DNA from: Pseudomonas profundi
GTDB taxonomy: Bacteria > Pseudomonadota > Gammaproteobacteria > Pseudomonadales > Pseudomonadaceae
Reading direction: 5' to 3'
DNA length: 64,000 nt
Assembly (NCBI RefSeq): GCF_008638305.1
Contig: NZ_VTPZ01000009.1
Span: 1-64,000 of the forward strand
The notes beneath the pieces are model-generated. The model saw nothing but the letters and a program-made list of their open reading frames with translations, made no database searches and was not told the origin of the DNA. Below are positions 28,243 to 37,063 of the stretch, piece by piece. The translations under genes were made by a program, and so were the position numbers. How positions within the stretch are numbered: position 1 is the stretch's first letter; each line of letters starts with the position of its first letter.

Positions 28243-29756
28243 TCATTGACTGGTCCAGCCTGCTGCCAGTATTCATCGTGCTCAGCTCGCTGGTACCGGG
28301 CCTGTTGATATTCGCTCTGCGCGAAGACCAGAACAGATTGCGCGTGCTGCTCAATATGACTGGGGTGCTGCTCAAGCTCGCGCTGGTCGGGCTGATGCTC
28401 TGGGGCGTCGATCGCGGCATGGAATTCCGCTTCGCCGTACCCTTTCTGCCGGGCGGCGGCCTGGTCTTGCAGGGCGACGCACTGTCGCTGCAGTTCGTCA
28501 GCCTGTCCTCGGTACTCTGGCTGGCCACGACCATCTATGCCATCGGCTACCTCGAAGACTCGCCGCTGCGCTCACGGTTCTTCGGCTACTTCAGCCTGTG
28601 TGTCAGCGCCACTGTCGGCCTGGCGCTGGCTGGCAACCTGGTGACCTTTCTGTTGTTCTACGAATTGCTCACCCTGACCACCTTCCCGCTGGTCGTTCAC
28701 CGCGGCACGCCCCAGGCATTGCGGGCCGGACGCGTCTATCTGACCTATACCCTGGGCGGCGGCGCCCTGCTGCTGATGGGCGTGGCTCTGCTGCACAGCC
28801 TGACCGGCAGCCCTGAATTCGTTCCCGGCGGCTATTTGCAGCCCTTGCTGAACGAACACCGCAGCAGCCTCATCCTGGCCTTCGTCTTGATGATTGGCGG
28901 CCTCGGCGTCAAGGCAGCGCTAGTGCCGCTGCATGGCTGGCTGCCCCAGGCGATGGTCGCGCCCGCACCGGTCAGTGCCCTGCTGCACGCCGTGGCGGTG
29001 GTCAAGGCCGGTGCCTTCGGCATCGTGCGGGTGGTGTATGACGTCTACGGCGTGGAACCGGTGCAGGCGCTGGGGCTGAATGTACCGCTACTCGCGCTGG
29101 CAGCGGCGACCATCCTTTACGGTTCGATCAAGGCGCTGCAACAGCAGGAGCTGAAAAAACGCCTGGCCTACTCAACGGTCAGCCAGGTGTCGTACATCAT
29201 CCTGGGCGTCGCGTTGATGGGACCAATGGCCGCCGTCGGTGCCCTGGCACATCTGGTCCACCAGGGCCTGATGAAGGTGACACTGTTCTATTGCGCCGGT
29301 AATTTTGCCGAGACCCTGGGCATACACCACATCCGGGAGCTGGACGGCGTAGGCCGGCGCATGCCGCTGACCATGGCCGCCTTCACCCTTGGCGCGCTGG
29401 GCATGATCGGCGTGCCCCCTACCGCCGGGTTTATCAGCAAGTGGTATCTCGGCCTGGGCGCGCTGGAAGTTGGCTGGGACGGCGTGTTGCTGGTACTGGT
29501 CATATCCGGCCTGCTGAATGCAGCCTATTTTCTGCCGCTGATCTACCGCGGCTGGTTTGGCCGCCCTCCAGCCGAATGGCCGGACGAACGCCCGCTTGGC
29601 ACCGGACGGCCCGGCCTGGGCGAGACGCACTGGATGCTGCTGGTGCCGGTGTTGTTCACTGCGCTGCTGGCATTGCTCGCCGGCATATTGGCCGGCACCG
29701 GCTTCAGTCCGCTGGCCTGGAGTGAGCTGATCATCAACCGGGAGTTCGGCCTGTGA
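28239..29756 (+). CDS. Proton-translocating subunit, NuoL/M-like (second of three)
   Basis: 505 residues and about 14 helices. The conserved glutamate is in LVTFLLFYELLTLTTFPLVV. The lysine region is GGLGVKAALVPLHGWLPQAM, with LLHAVAVVKAGAFGI and the histidine segment ALAHLVHQGLMKVTLF further on. GVPPTAGFISKWYLG ends the core. It is nearest in style to complex I subunit 5/4 paralogues of hydrogenase-type complexes. It could stand in for the large MrpA, but lacks MrpA's long C-terminus, part of which lies in the MbhD-MnhB fusion. Confidence 0.87.
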   Translation: MIIDWSSLLPVFIVLSSLVPGLLIFALREDQNRLRVLLNMTGVLLKLALVGLMLWGVDRGMEFRFAVPFLPGGGLVLQGDALSLQFVSLSSVLWLATTIYAIGYLEDSPLRSRFFGYFSLCVSATVGLALAGNLVTFLLFYELLTLTTFPLVVHRGTPQALRAGRVYLTYTLGGGALLLMGVALLHSLTGSPEFVPGGYLQPLLNEHRSSLILAFVLMIGGLGVKAALVPLHGWLPQAMVAPAPVSALLHAVAVVKAGAFGIVRVVYDVYGVEPVQALGLNVPLLALAAATILYGSIKALQQQELKKRLAYSTVSQVSYIILGVALMGPMAAVGALAHLVHQGLMKVTLFYCAGNFAETLGIHHIRELDGVGRRMPLTMAAFTLGALGMIGVPPTAGFISKWYLGLGALEVGWDGVLLVLVISGLLNAAYFLPLIYRGWFGRPPAEWPDERPLGTGRPGLGETHWMLLVPVLFTALLALLAGILAGTGFSPLAWSELIINREFGL

Positions 29757-31408
29757 GCCCGCTGTGGTGGTTACTGATCCCCGGCGTGCCGCTGATGGCG
29801 TTGCTGCTGGTATGGCGCTGTCCGCGCGACGCCGGCGGCTGGCTCTGGTTGAGCTGTTTGCCGGCGTTGCTGTTCAGCCTGTGGCCACCGCAGGCGCTGG
29901 CAATCCCGGCTCTCTGGCCCGGCGCCGAATGGGCGCTGGATGATCAGCTCGGTCGCGCCTGGCTCGGGTTCACTGCCCTACTGTGGGCCTGCTCCACTCG
30001 GTTCGCCGTGGCCGACCTGAAGGACGACAACCGCCGACAACGATTCTGGATCTTCTGGCTGCTGTCGCTGACCGGCAACCTGCTGCTGGTCATTGCTCAG
30101 GATGCGGGCAGCTTCTATGTCGGCTTTACCCTGATGAGCCTGTCCGCCTACGGTCTGGTCGTTCATTTGCGAGGCCCTGCACCACGCCAGGCAGGCAGAC
30201 TCTATCTGCAACTGGCGGTGCTTGGCGAGATGCTGCTCTACGCTGGCATATTGCTGCGCATTCACGAAGCCGGCGGCGCATTGGACCTGAGCGCCTGGAA
30301 CACCGCGCCGACCAGCCCTCTGACCGCCACGCTATTGCTGGTCGGCTTCGGCATCAAGGCCGGCTTCTGGCCCCTGCACGTCTGGTTGCCGCTGGCTCAC
30401 CCTGCGGCTCCGGCAGCAGCCAGTGCAGTGCTCTCGGGTGCGATGCTCAAGGCAGGCATACTCGGACTGTGGCGTTTCCTGCCGACTGAAGATCCGCTAC
30501 TGCAAGGCTGGGCAACCGCTCTGCTGGCACTCGGCGCATTCAGCGCGTTTTTTGGGGTGCTGCTCGGATTGCTGCAAACGCGAACCAAAACCGTGCTGGC
30601 CTATTCCTCGGTCAGCCAGATGGGCTATCTGCTGGTCATCCTCGCGCTGGCCTGGAAGCAGCCTGAATACCGAACGGCCGCCGCCACCTTGTTGGCTATT
30701 TACGGCGTACACCATGGCCTGGCCAAGGGCGCGCTGTTCATGGGCGCCGGGCTCAGTGCCCATAATCGGCTCGGCCCGGTGCATTGGCTACTGATGATTG
30801 TGCCCGCGCTGGCCCTGGCCGGATTGCCGCTGACCAGCGGCGCGGCGGTCAAGGCGCTGCTCAAGGATGGCGTCGATGCCAGCGCCGTGGCGGACTGGAT
30901 GCCCCTGCTCACTGCCGGTTCGCTCGGCACCACCTTGCTGGTACTGCGCGCCCTGTGGCTGATGCGCGTGAGTCAGCGGCAGAGTGAATCGCTACCCGCT
31001 GCGCCCGCTGGCCAGGTGATTCCCTGGGCGCTGCTATGCCTGATGCCGGTCACCCTGCCCTGGCTGTGGCCGCCACTGCGCCAGGCGATGCTGGATAGCC
31101 TGCCGCTGTACGCCATCTGGGCGTCGCTATGGCCAGTGCTGGCAGCCGCAGCCGTCGCCGCTTTCGTAATGAAAATGGATTGGAAAATCCCGCCGGCGCT
31201 GACCCGCCTGCCCAACCCGGCACTGATCGCGTCACTTCGCCTGAAACGCCTGCTACAACGCCCGCCCCTGCCGCCCACCGAGCCCCATGTGGACAGTGAA
31301 CGCTGGCGTCGCTATGAACGCCAGTGGAATCGCCTCTGGCAACCCGGCACCGTCGCCCTCAGCGCCTGGATCATCGGACTGCTGTTAATGCTTGGCTGGT
31401 TTGGCTGA
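29753..31408 (+). CDS. Proton-translocating subunit, NuoL/M-like, third, atypical
   Basis: 551 residues, GTG start overlapping the previous stop. The family core is clear: GFGIKAGFWPLHVWLPLAHP, SGAMLKAGILGLWRF, VLAYSSVSQMGYLLVI. At the position of the helix-5 glutamate it reads FYVGFTLMSLSAYG, so threonine (T126) replaces glutamate. The C-terminus adds a ~75-residue hydrophilic stretch (RLKRLLQRPPLPPTEPHVD) and a final helix. It may have a structural or altered ion-coupling role. Last gene of the operon; the adjacent downstream gene is convergent. Confidence 0.85.
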   Translation: MSPLWWLLIPGVPLMALLLVWRCPRDAGGWLWLSCLPALLFSLWPPQALAIPALWPGAEWALDDQLGRAWLGFTALLWACSTRFAVADLKDDNRRQRFWIFWLLSLTGNLLLVIAQDAGSFYVGFTLMSLSAYGLVVHLRGPAPRQAGRLYLQLAVLGEMLLYAGILLRIHEAGGALDLSAWNTAPTSPLTATLLLVGFGIKAGFWPLHVWLPLAHPAAPAAASAVLSGAMLKAGILGLWRFLPTEDPLLQGWATALLALGAFSAFFGVLLGLLQTRTKTVLAYSSVSQMGYLLVILALAWKQPEYRTAAATLLAIYGVHHGLAKGALFMGAGLSAHNRLGPVHWLLMIVPALALAGLPLTSGAAVKALLKDGVDASAVADWMPLLTAGSLGTTLLVLRALWLMRVSQRQSESLPAAPAGQVIPWALLCLMPVTLPWLWPPLRQAMLDSLPLYAIWASLWPVLAAAAVAAFVMKMDWKIPPALTRLPNPALIASLRLKRLLQRPPLPPTEPHVDSERWRRYERQWNRLWQPGTVALSAWIIGLLLMLGWFG

Positions 31409-31499
31409 GTTCACGTAATGGTTTGAATTGCTTCAAGGAAGAAAGGGACGCAGGCCGCTGATGGGACCCTGGACGACCCGATCCGATGGGCGTTATGCG

Positions 31500-31727
31500 C
31501 TAACGAAACTTGCGTACATAAGCGTCTCGAACATTGGCGGATATGAAACCGCTGAGCCCTTTCCCCGCCCGCGCTAGACGATGCATCGTTGCAATGGCAG
31601 ACGCTCCAGCGCTTTGATCGGTGTACTCGTAGTTCCAACCGTTGTTGAATTGCACAACGATGGCGCCTGGTGAGACTTCGTAGGCAAGCACACCTGAATC
31701 TCCACTCAGATTTTTGTAGCGGTCCAT
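31500..31727 (-). CDS. Small KTSC-like hypothetical protein
   Basis: 75 residues. GAIVVQFNNGWNYEYTDQSAG followed by a helix and FISANVRDAYVRKF resembles the KTSC domain pattern (a strand-rich FxNGxxYxY core, then a terminal basic motif). The function of that domain is unknown. The ATG is preceded by ggagac. No signal peptide. It converges with the Mrp-like operon, separated by 91 bases with no strong terminator. Confidence 0.6.
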   Translation of the reverse strand: MDRYKNLSGDSGVLAYEVSPGAIVVQFNNGWNYEYTDQSAGASAIATMHRLARAGKGLSGFISANVRDAYVRKFR

Positions 31728-31993
31728 TGGCGTCTCCCAGATGCGATGATGCGCGCGGGCAAGTGCGGGCGCTATGACGGTGATTGCCCGCTGTTTACAA
31801 GCCTTCAGGATGCCCCGCCCTAGTTAAGTAAAGCAACGCGAAATAGCCAATCGACCAGTCGCTATATATGCCTCGCTTATCTGGCTTTCTAAAACGACAT
31901 TCGCGTCTACCTTGATTCAGGCGTTCTGAAACTACGCAACAAGGACTGTCCTTGCCTTCTGTCCTCATAAAAATAATATTCAGGAGAAGCTCG

Positions 31994-33862
31994 ATGTCTA
32001 GCCACATACCGGGTAACGCCCGCCTTGTGTCACCGCAACGCAATTTGCTGGTTACAGCCATTTCCCTGGCTGCCTGTTCGTTATTACTAACCGGTTGTCT
32101 GGACGGCAGCAGCAGTAGCTCGTCGGACGAACCAGAAGAACCAAGCGAGCGCGCCCAGTTGACTCTCGCTAATGGTGAAATTATTGGCCGTGCCACCGAC
32201 GATACGTTGATCTGGCACGGCGTCCCCTACGCCCAACCGCCGGTCGACACGCTACGCTGGCGGGCACCGCAGCCGCCGCAGAACTGGAGTGGAACGCGGG
32301 ATGCCCGTGAACGTGGCCCTGAATGCGTGCAGGCGGAAACCACCACTCAATGGCAGCGCACTTCACAGATGGTCGGTGAGGAGGATTGCCTGACTGTCGA
32401 CATTTATCGCCCCAACCGCAGCGGCTTCCAGGAAGAAGCATTGCCTGTCTACGTCTGGATCCACGGTGGCTCAAACAATTTCGGAACCGCCAAACAGTAT
32501 GACGGCAGCGTCCTGGCCAACCATTCGGACGTTATCGTTGTGGTTGTGCAATACCGGCTTGGTCCGTTGGGCTGGTTCTTCCATCCCGACGTGCAGACCG
32601 GCGGTTCCGACCCCCTTTCCGACTCTGGCAACTTCGGCACACTGGATACCATTCGAGCACTGGAATGGGTGCAGGCAAATATCGCCGATTTCGGTGGCGA
32701 TCCGGATAACGTCACCATCACTGGCGAATCCGCTGGTGGACACAACGTCCTGAACCTGATGACCTCTCCGGAGGCAGCCGGGCTCTTTCACCGTGCCATG
32801 GCACAGAGCGGATCAATGAATACCCGCAGCCCCGCCGCGGCACGCACCTCAGCCAATGCGCATATCGAGTGGCTTATTCGTCTGCGGGAAGACCGCAAGA
32901 CCCCGGACGCCCCTATCACCGCCGAGCAGGCCAGGCAAATGCGCGAAGATATGGAGGCCGCCGGCACGCTGGGTGACTACGTGCGCGCGGCCGAAGGCAG
33001 GGATCTATATCAGGCTGTCGTCAACTACAGTTCACTCAGTGCCTATGGCGCCATCGAAGACGGCACGGTGATCCCCGCCGGCGGCTGGATACCGCGCTTT
33101 ACCAGTGGCGATTTCAACAATGTGCCGCTGATCCTGGGCGCCAACGAGTACGAGCAGAAGTCGTTCATGCCACTCTACGGCGCCGCCGTAAAAAGCGCGT
33201 TGCCTGACGTCCCCTCGCCACCGGACAAAACCTGGCTGGACCTGCTGGATGTTGCGTTCGAAGGAACTCAGACTCTGGATGAGGTACTGCCTACCCAGAA
33301 GGACAAGGATACCTATGAAATCACCGGGTATCACGGCGGGCGCGCCTGGCGGGCTAAATACGTAGACGAGCTGGCCCGCCTGATCAGCCAGCATCAGCCA
33401 GCTACCTACGCCTATGACTTCCGCTGGGGCACCCAGTCCGGTCCCGAGCCCTTCAACTTCATCTATGGCGCAGGGCATGCGGCGGACATCTCGTTCTTCT
33501 TCGGTACGGGCGAAGGCCTGTTCGAGTTGCCCTTTACCGAGCAGAACGAACCCGGCCGCGTAGCCTTGCAGAAAACCATGATGAACTACCTGGCGGACTT
33601 TGCCCGAAACGGCGATCCCAACGGCAGCCAGAGCGAAGCACAACCTGAATGGAACCGCTGGACGCCTGCCGCCGAGAACAAGATCATCGTGTTTGATGCA
33701 ACCAATACAGAGGCGGATGTCAGCATGTCGACCGAAGAGCTAACCCTGGCGGGCGTGAATGCCGCCTGGAATGCCGCTCTGCTGGATGCCGGTTTGACGC
33801 CCACTGCAGCAGGCACACTGCCGGTCATCTTTGGTCAATCCGCGAATTATTCCACCCCCTAA
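31994..33862 (+). CDS. Carboxylesterase type B lipoprotein
   Basis: 622 residues. A lipoprotein signal with lipobox LLTGC (C35) and a serine-rich linker (DGSSSSSSDEPEEPSE) precede the esterase domain, so the enzyme is likely anchored in the envelope. Type B carboxylesterase motifs follow: VYVWIHGGSNNFG (oxyanion hole), EDCLTVDIYRP, and the nucleophile S246 in GESAGG. The His region is YGAGHAADISFFFG. The n-region is long, so an internal start is possible, but aggagaa precedes this ATG. Hydrolyses esters of unknown identity. It ends near a hairpin shared with the convergent tct-linked gene. Confidence 0.88.
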   Translation: MSSHIPGNARLVSPQRNLLVTAISLAACSLLLTGCLDGSSSSSSDEPEEPSERAQLTLANGEIIGRATDDTLIWHGVPYAQPPVDTLRWRAPQPPQNWSGTRDARERGPECVQAETTTQWQRTSQMVGEEDCLTVDIYRPNRSGFQEEALPVYVWIHGGSNNFGTAKQYDGSVLANHSDVIVVVVQYRLGPLGWFFHPDVQTGGSDPLSDSGNFGTLDTIRALEWVQANIADFGGDPDNVTITGESAGGHNVLNLMTSPEAAGLFHRAMAQSGSMNTRSPAAARTSANAHIEWLIRLREDRKTPDAPITAEQARQMREDMEAAGTLGDYVRAAEGRDLYQAVVNYSSLSAYGAIEDGTVIPAGGWIPRFTSGDFNNVPLILGANEYEQKSFMPLYGAAVKSALPDVPSPPDKTWLDLLDVAFEGTQTLDEVLPTQKDKDTYEITGYHGGRAWRAKYVDELARLISQHQPATYAYDFRWGTQSGPEPFNFIYGAGHAADISFFFGTGEGLFELPFTEQNEPGRVALQKTMMNYLADFARNGDPNGSQSEAQPEWNRWTPAAENKIIVFDATNTEADVSMSTEELTLAGVNAAWNAALLDAGLTPTAAGTLPVIFGQSANYSTP

Positions 33863-33880
33863 TTACCCGTGGCGAGAGCG

Positions 33881-33918
33881 GAGCTTCCCCGGCTATGTAA
33901 GAACAGCTCGGGAAGCTC
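33881..33918. terminator. Hairpin between esterase and AbrB-family gene
   Basis: gagcttccccggct (33881-33894) pairs with agctcgggaagctc (33905-33918) at 12 of 14 positions, 18 bases past the esterase stop codon. It lies between convergent genes and could serve both. Only a short tct follows on the plus strand. Confidence 0.45.
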
Positions 33919-33960
33919 TCTTGCGGGCCTAATACAACGAAGCCCAATATCAGCCATTCA

Positions 33961-35007
33961 TTAAACGCTTTGCGGACTAAATCGCTGCCACAACAGAAAC
34001 ATCGGCTCGGCGAGAAACATCACCAGAAACAGCCGCAGCACCTGCAAAGCGGTAACCAGTGCCACGGACAGTTGCAGTGCTTCGGCGGTCAGGCACAGCT
34101 CGGTGATCCCTCCCGGCATCATGCCCAGCATCAGGCTAATGTCATCGACCTCGGCAAACCAGCTGAGTACTTCCGCACCAAGCGCCGCTACAAGCATCGC
34201 CATCAGGGTAAAGAGTACAACTCTGAGCATGAAGGCTGGCGCACTGCGGAAGAACTTGCGATCGAAATGGCAGCCCAGCGCGCAGCCGATCAGCCACTGA
34301 CCGAGCTCACCACCGCCTGGCGGCAAGGCGATGTCCAGATCAAAGCCTACGCTTGCGACGCCACAGGCGGTCAGCGGGCCAAGCATCCAGGGGTTGGGCT
34401 GGCCGAACCGGCGCCAGATCATTGCCAACCCGGCGCCCAGGGGCATCAACAGCGCCAGCCAGCCCCAGTGGGTGCTGGCTGGTTCCGGTGCGGGGGTTTC
34501 CGGCAAGGCAAAGGTAAACAGTGCTGGGATGATCAGTACCACCATCAACAGCCGCAGGCTGTGGGCGGCGGCGACCTTGGCCGGCTCGGCTTGATGCCGC
34601 AGGGCAAGGACGACCATTTCACTGGCGCCGCCGGGCAGGCTGGCGAAGTAGGCAGTGGCGCGGTCCACGCCGCTGCGCCGAAGCACGCCAATGCCGATCA
34701 CACAGAGCATTACGGTGATGCAGGCACCGAGAACGATAACCCACCAATGACCGAGGATCTGTTCGAATACCGGGGCGGTGAAATGCAGGCCAATAGCGCT
34801 GGCGACAATCCACTGCCCGGTCTGACGACCGCCGGGCAGTTCTACCAGCATCCACCCGCTGCAGCGCACCAGAATGACCGCGAGTAACGAGCCGATCATC
34901 CAGGGTAGCGGCCAGTCAGCCAGACTGGCCAGCCAGCCGCCAATCAAGCCAACCAGGGGCGTGGACCAGAGCCGCGCCTGGCCCAGCCATGCTGCGTTAT
35001 GCGGCAT
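33961..35007 (-). CDS. AbrB family (PF05145-type) membrane protein
   Basis: 348 residues with about 9-10 helices in two similar halves. GGWLASLADWPLPWMIGSLLAVIL and LPGGASEMVVLALRHQAEPAKVA are in the first half, and MMPGGITELCLTAEALQLSVALVTALQVLRLFLV in the second. The family name AbrB is shared with, but unrelated to, the Bacillus DNA-binding protein. These proteins often accompany TctA and may move a related solute. It overlaps tctA by 11 bases, so it is the last gene of the tct operon. Confidence 0.82.
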   Translation of the reverse strand: MPHNAAWLGQARLWSTPLVGLIGGWLASLADWPLPWMIGSLLAVILVRCSGWMLVELPGGRQTGQWIVASAIGLHFTAPVFEQILGHWWVIVLGACITVMLCVIGIGVLRRSGVDRATAYFASLPGGASEMVVLALRHQAEPAKVAAAHSLRLLMVVLIIPALFTFALPETPAPEPASTHWGWLALLMPLGAGLAMIWRRFGQPNPWMLGPLTACGVASVGFDLDIALPPGGGELGQWLIGCALGCHFDRKFFRSAPAFMLRVVLFTLMAMLVAALGAEVLSWFAEVDDISLMLGMMPGGITELCLTAEALQLSVALVTALQVLRLFLVMFLAEPMFLLWQRFSPQSV

Positions 35008-36508
35008 CCGGCAAGGGCAATGCGCGACGGCCGCGGTATGCGCGCCAGAACGGCAGGGCAACCATGAATGCCACCAGTACCCAGAGACCCAGCGTGATCG
35101 GGCTGTTCCACAGAATACCCAGGTCACCATCAGAGATGGACAGTGCGCGACGCAGGTTGCTTTCCATCATCCCGCCCAGGATGAAGCCCAGCAGCAGTGC
35201 CGAGAGCGGAAAGTCCAGCTTGCGCAGAATGTAGCCGAACACGCCGATGGCAATCATCAGGAACAGATCGAAGGTTGTGGCATGCACCGCATACACACCG
35301 ATCGAGGTGATGATGGCGATCGCCGGCACCAGCGTCCAGTTCGGCACCGAGAGGATGCGGGTAAACACGTTGATCATCGGAATGTTCATGACGATCAGGA
35401 TAACGTTAGCCACAAACAGCGAGGCAATCAGACCCCAGACGATTTCCGGCTGGTTCTGGAACAACAGCGGCCCGGGGGTGATGTTGTACAGCGTCAACGC
35501 GCCAAGCATCACCGCCGTAGTGCCGGAGCCGGGAATACCCAGCGTCAGCATCGGCACCATGGAACCGCAGGCCGAGGCACTGTTGGCGGTTTCCGGGGCG
35601 GCCAGGCCGCGCAGATCACCGTCGCCAAAGCGGCCGCTGGCACCGGCCATGCGCTTCTCCGACATATAAGCCACAGCGCTGGCCAGGGTCGCCCCAGCAC
35701 CCGGCAGAATGCCGAAAATGAAGCCAAGCAGCCCGCTGCGAATGTTGGTGCCGAAGACCGAGGCGCCTTCCTTGAAGTTGAACAGCATGCGCCCGCTGGC
35801 GCGGACTGCCGTCTGGCCATGGTGGGTGCGCTCCAGGAGCATGAGGATCTCACTGATGCTGAACAGGCCCAGGACCAGCACGACAAACTGGATGCCGTCG
35901 GACAATCCCAGGCTACCGAAGGTAAAGCGATACACGCCGCTGTTGGCGTCAATACCCACGCACGAGAGCATCAGCCCCATCAGCACCGCTACCGCCGTCT
36001 TCACCGGCTTGTCGCCAGCCATACCGGCCAGGCAGACAATCGCAAAAACCATCAGCATGAAATACTCGGCCGGGCCGAAGGACACCGCCCAGCCGGCCAG
36101 CAATGGCGCGAAGGCGACCACCCCGACGGTGGCAATCATGCCGCCAATAAAGGAGCTCCAGGCCGAGATGGACAGGGCAATGCCGCCCTTGCCCTGGCGG
36201 GCCAGCGGGTAACCGTCGAGCGTGGTCATTACTGCTGACGCTTCACCGGGAATGTTCAGCAGAATCGAGGAAATGCGTCCGCCGTACTCACAACCCAGAT
36301 AAACCGAGGCGAGCAGAATCAGCGCGGTTTCCGGCGGCAGGCCCAGGGCGAAGGCGACCGGAATCAGCAGTGCGACGCCGTTGATCGGGCCCAGCCCCGG
36401 CAGCAGGCCGACGATAGTGCCGATTGTGGTGCCCGCCAGCGCGGTCACCAGATTGTTCGGGCTCAGCGCAACGCCGAAACCCTGTCCCAGATATTGCAGC
36501 GTATCCAT
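34997..36508 (-). CDS. tctA: Tripartite tricarboxylate transporter permease TctA
   Basis: 503 residues, about 12 helices in two homologous halves. The glycine-rich loops GLLPGLGPINGVALLIP and LGIPGSGTTAVMLGAL are the hallmark TctA motifs. This is the large permease that moves citrate or a related tricarboxylate with Na+ or H+. It lies 2 bases after tctB. The order oprD-tctC-tctB-tctA-AbrB beside tctDE matches the known citrate uptake locus of P. aeruginosa. Confidence 0.95.
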   Translation of the reverse strand: MDTLQYLGQGFGVALSPNNLVTALAGTTIGTIVGLLPGLGPINGVALLIPVAFALGLPPETALILLASVYLGCEYGGRISSILLNIPGEASAVMTTLDGYPLARQGKGGIALSISAWSSFIGGMIATVGVVAFAPLLAGWAVSFGPAEYFMLMVFAIVCLAGMAGDKPVKTAVAVLMGLMLSCVGIDANSGVYRFTFGSLGLSDGIQFVVLVLGLFSISEILMLLERTHHGQTAVRASGRMLFNFKEGASVFGTNIRSGLLGFIFGILPGAGATLASAVAYMSEKRMAGASGRFGDGDLRGLAAPETANSASACGSMVPMLTLGIPGSGTTAVMLGALTLYNITPGPLLFQNQPEIVWGLIASLFVANVILIVMNIPMINVFTRILSVPNWTLVPAIAIITSIGVYAVHATTFDLFLMIAIGVFGYILRKLDFPLSALLLGFILGGMMESNLRRALSISDGDLGILWNSPITLGLWVLVAFMVALPFWRAYRGRRALPLPDAA

Positions 36509-36510
36509 GA

Positions 36511-36969
36511 TCAGTTCTCCAGTACGGCCAGCACACCCATGGGCAGCGGCACGTCAAGAATGCGGTCAAACAGAAAGTACAGGCCGATGCCCAGTACCAC
36601 GGCGAGGATTGCGCTGGGCAGCCAGCGGCCCCCGAACAAGCGCGCCATACCGAAGCCAAACAGTGTCGCGGTGACGATGAAACCGACCCGCTCAAACAAC
36701 GCAGCCAGCGCCAGCATCAACGCCAGACAGATAAGGGTTTTGCGCAGCATTGCCGGGACTATCCTGGGTTCAGCCTCATCGCCGGTTTCCAGGCGTGGCT
36801 TGCAGACCAGTAACAGCGCGCCGGCACCAAGCAGAACAAGCAGCATCAACGGGTAGGCCCTTGGTCCAACAGGTTCGTAGGAATAGGGCGCGTGATAACC
36901 CCAGGCGGTCAGGCCAAGGCCGACGCAGGCCAATAGCAGGCACGCCGCAAACAGGCGGTGATACAACAT
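36511..36969 (-). CDS. tctB: Tripartite tricarboxylate transporter small subunit TctB
   Basis: 152 residues with four helices. PVGPRAYPLMLLVLLGAGALLLV is the second helix, a cytoplasmic linker follows, and the C-terminal pair ends with LFDRILDVPLPMGVL, the conserved TctB end. It pairs with TctA in the membrane. It is directly upstream of tctA. Confidence 0.93.
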   Translation of the reverse strand: MLYHRLFAACLLLACVGLGLTAWGYHAPYSYEPVGPRAYPLMLLVLLGAGALLLVCKPRLETGDEAEPRIVPAMLRKTLICLALMLALAALFERVGFIVTATLFGFGMARLFGGRWLPSAILAVVLGIGLYFLFDRILDVPLPMGVLAVLEN

Positions 36970-37063
36970 GATGGAGTCCTCGCGGGTACAGGCCGGGGCG
37001 TTGCGCCACCGGCCGTCAGGGTCGGATTACTGAATGAAGCTAACGGGTTGCATAGCGCTCGGG

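Noticed and set aside
33961..35007. An AbrB transcription factor
   Set aside because: The protein is a multi-helix membrane protein that shares only the family name.
34874..36238. A long open frame on the plus strand antisense to tctA and the AbrB-family gene
   Set aside because: The translation is low-complexity, Gln/His-rich and has no homology character; it is the antisense shadow of well-supported membrane protein genes.
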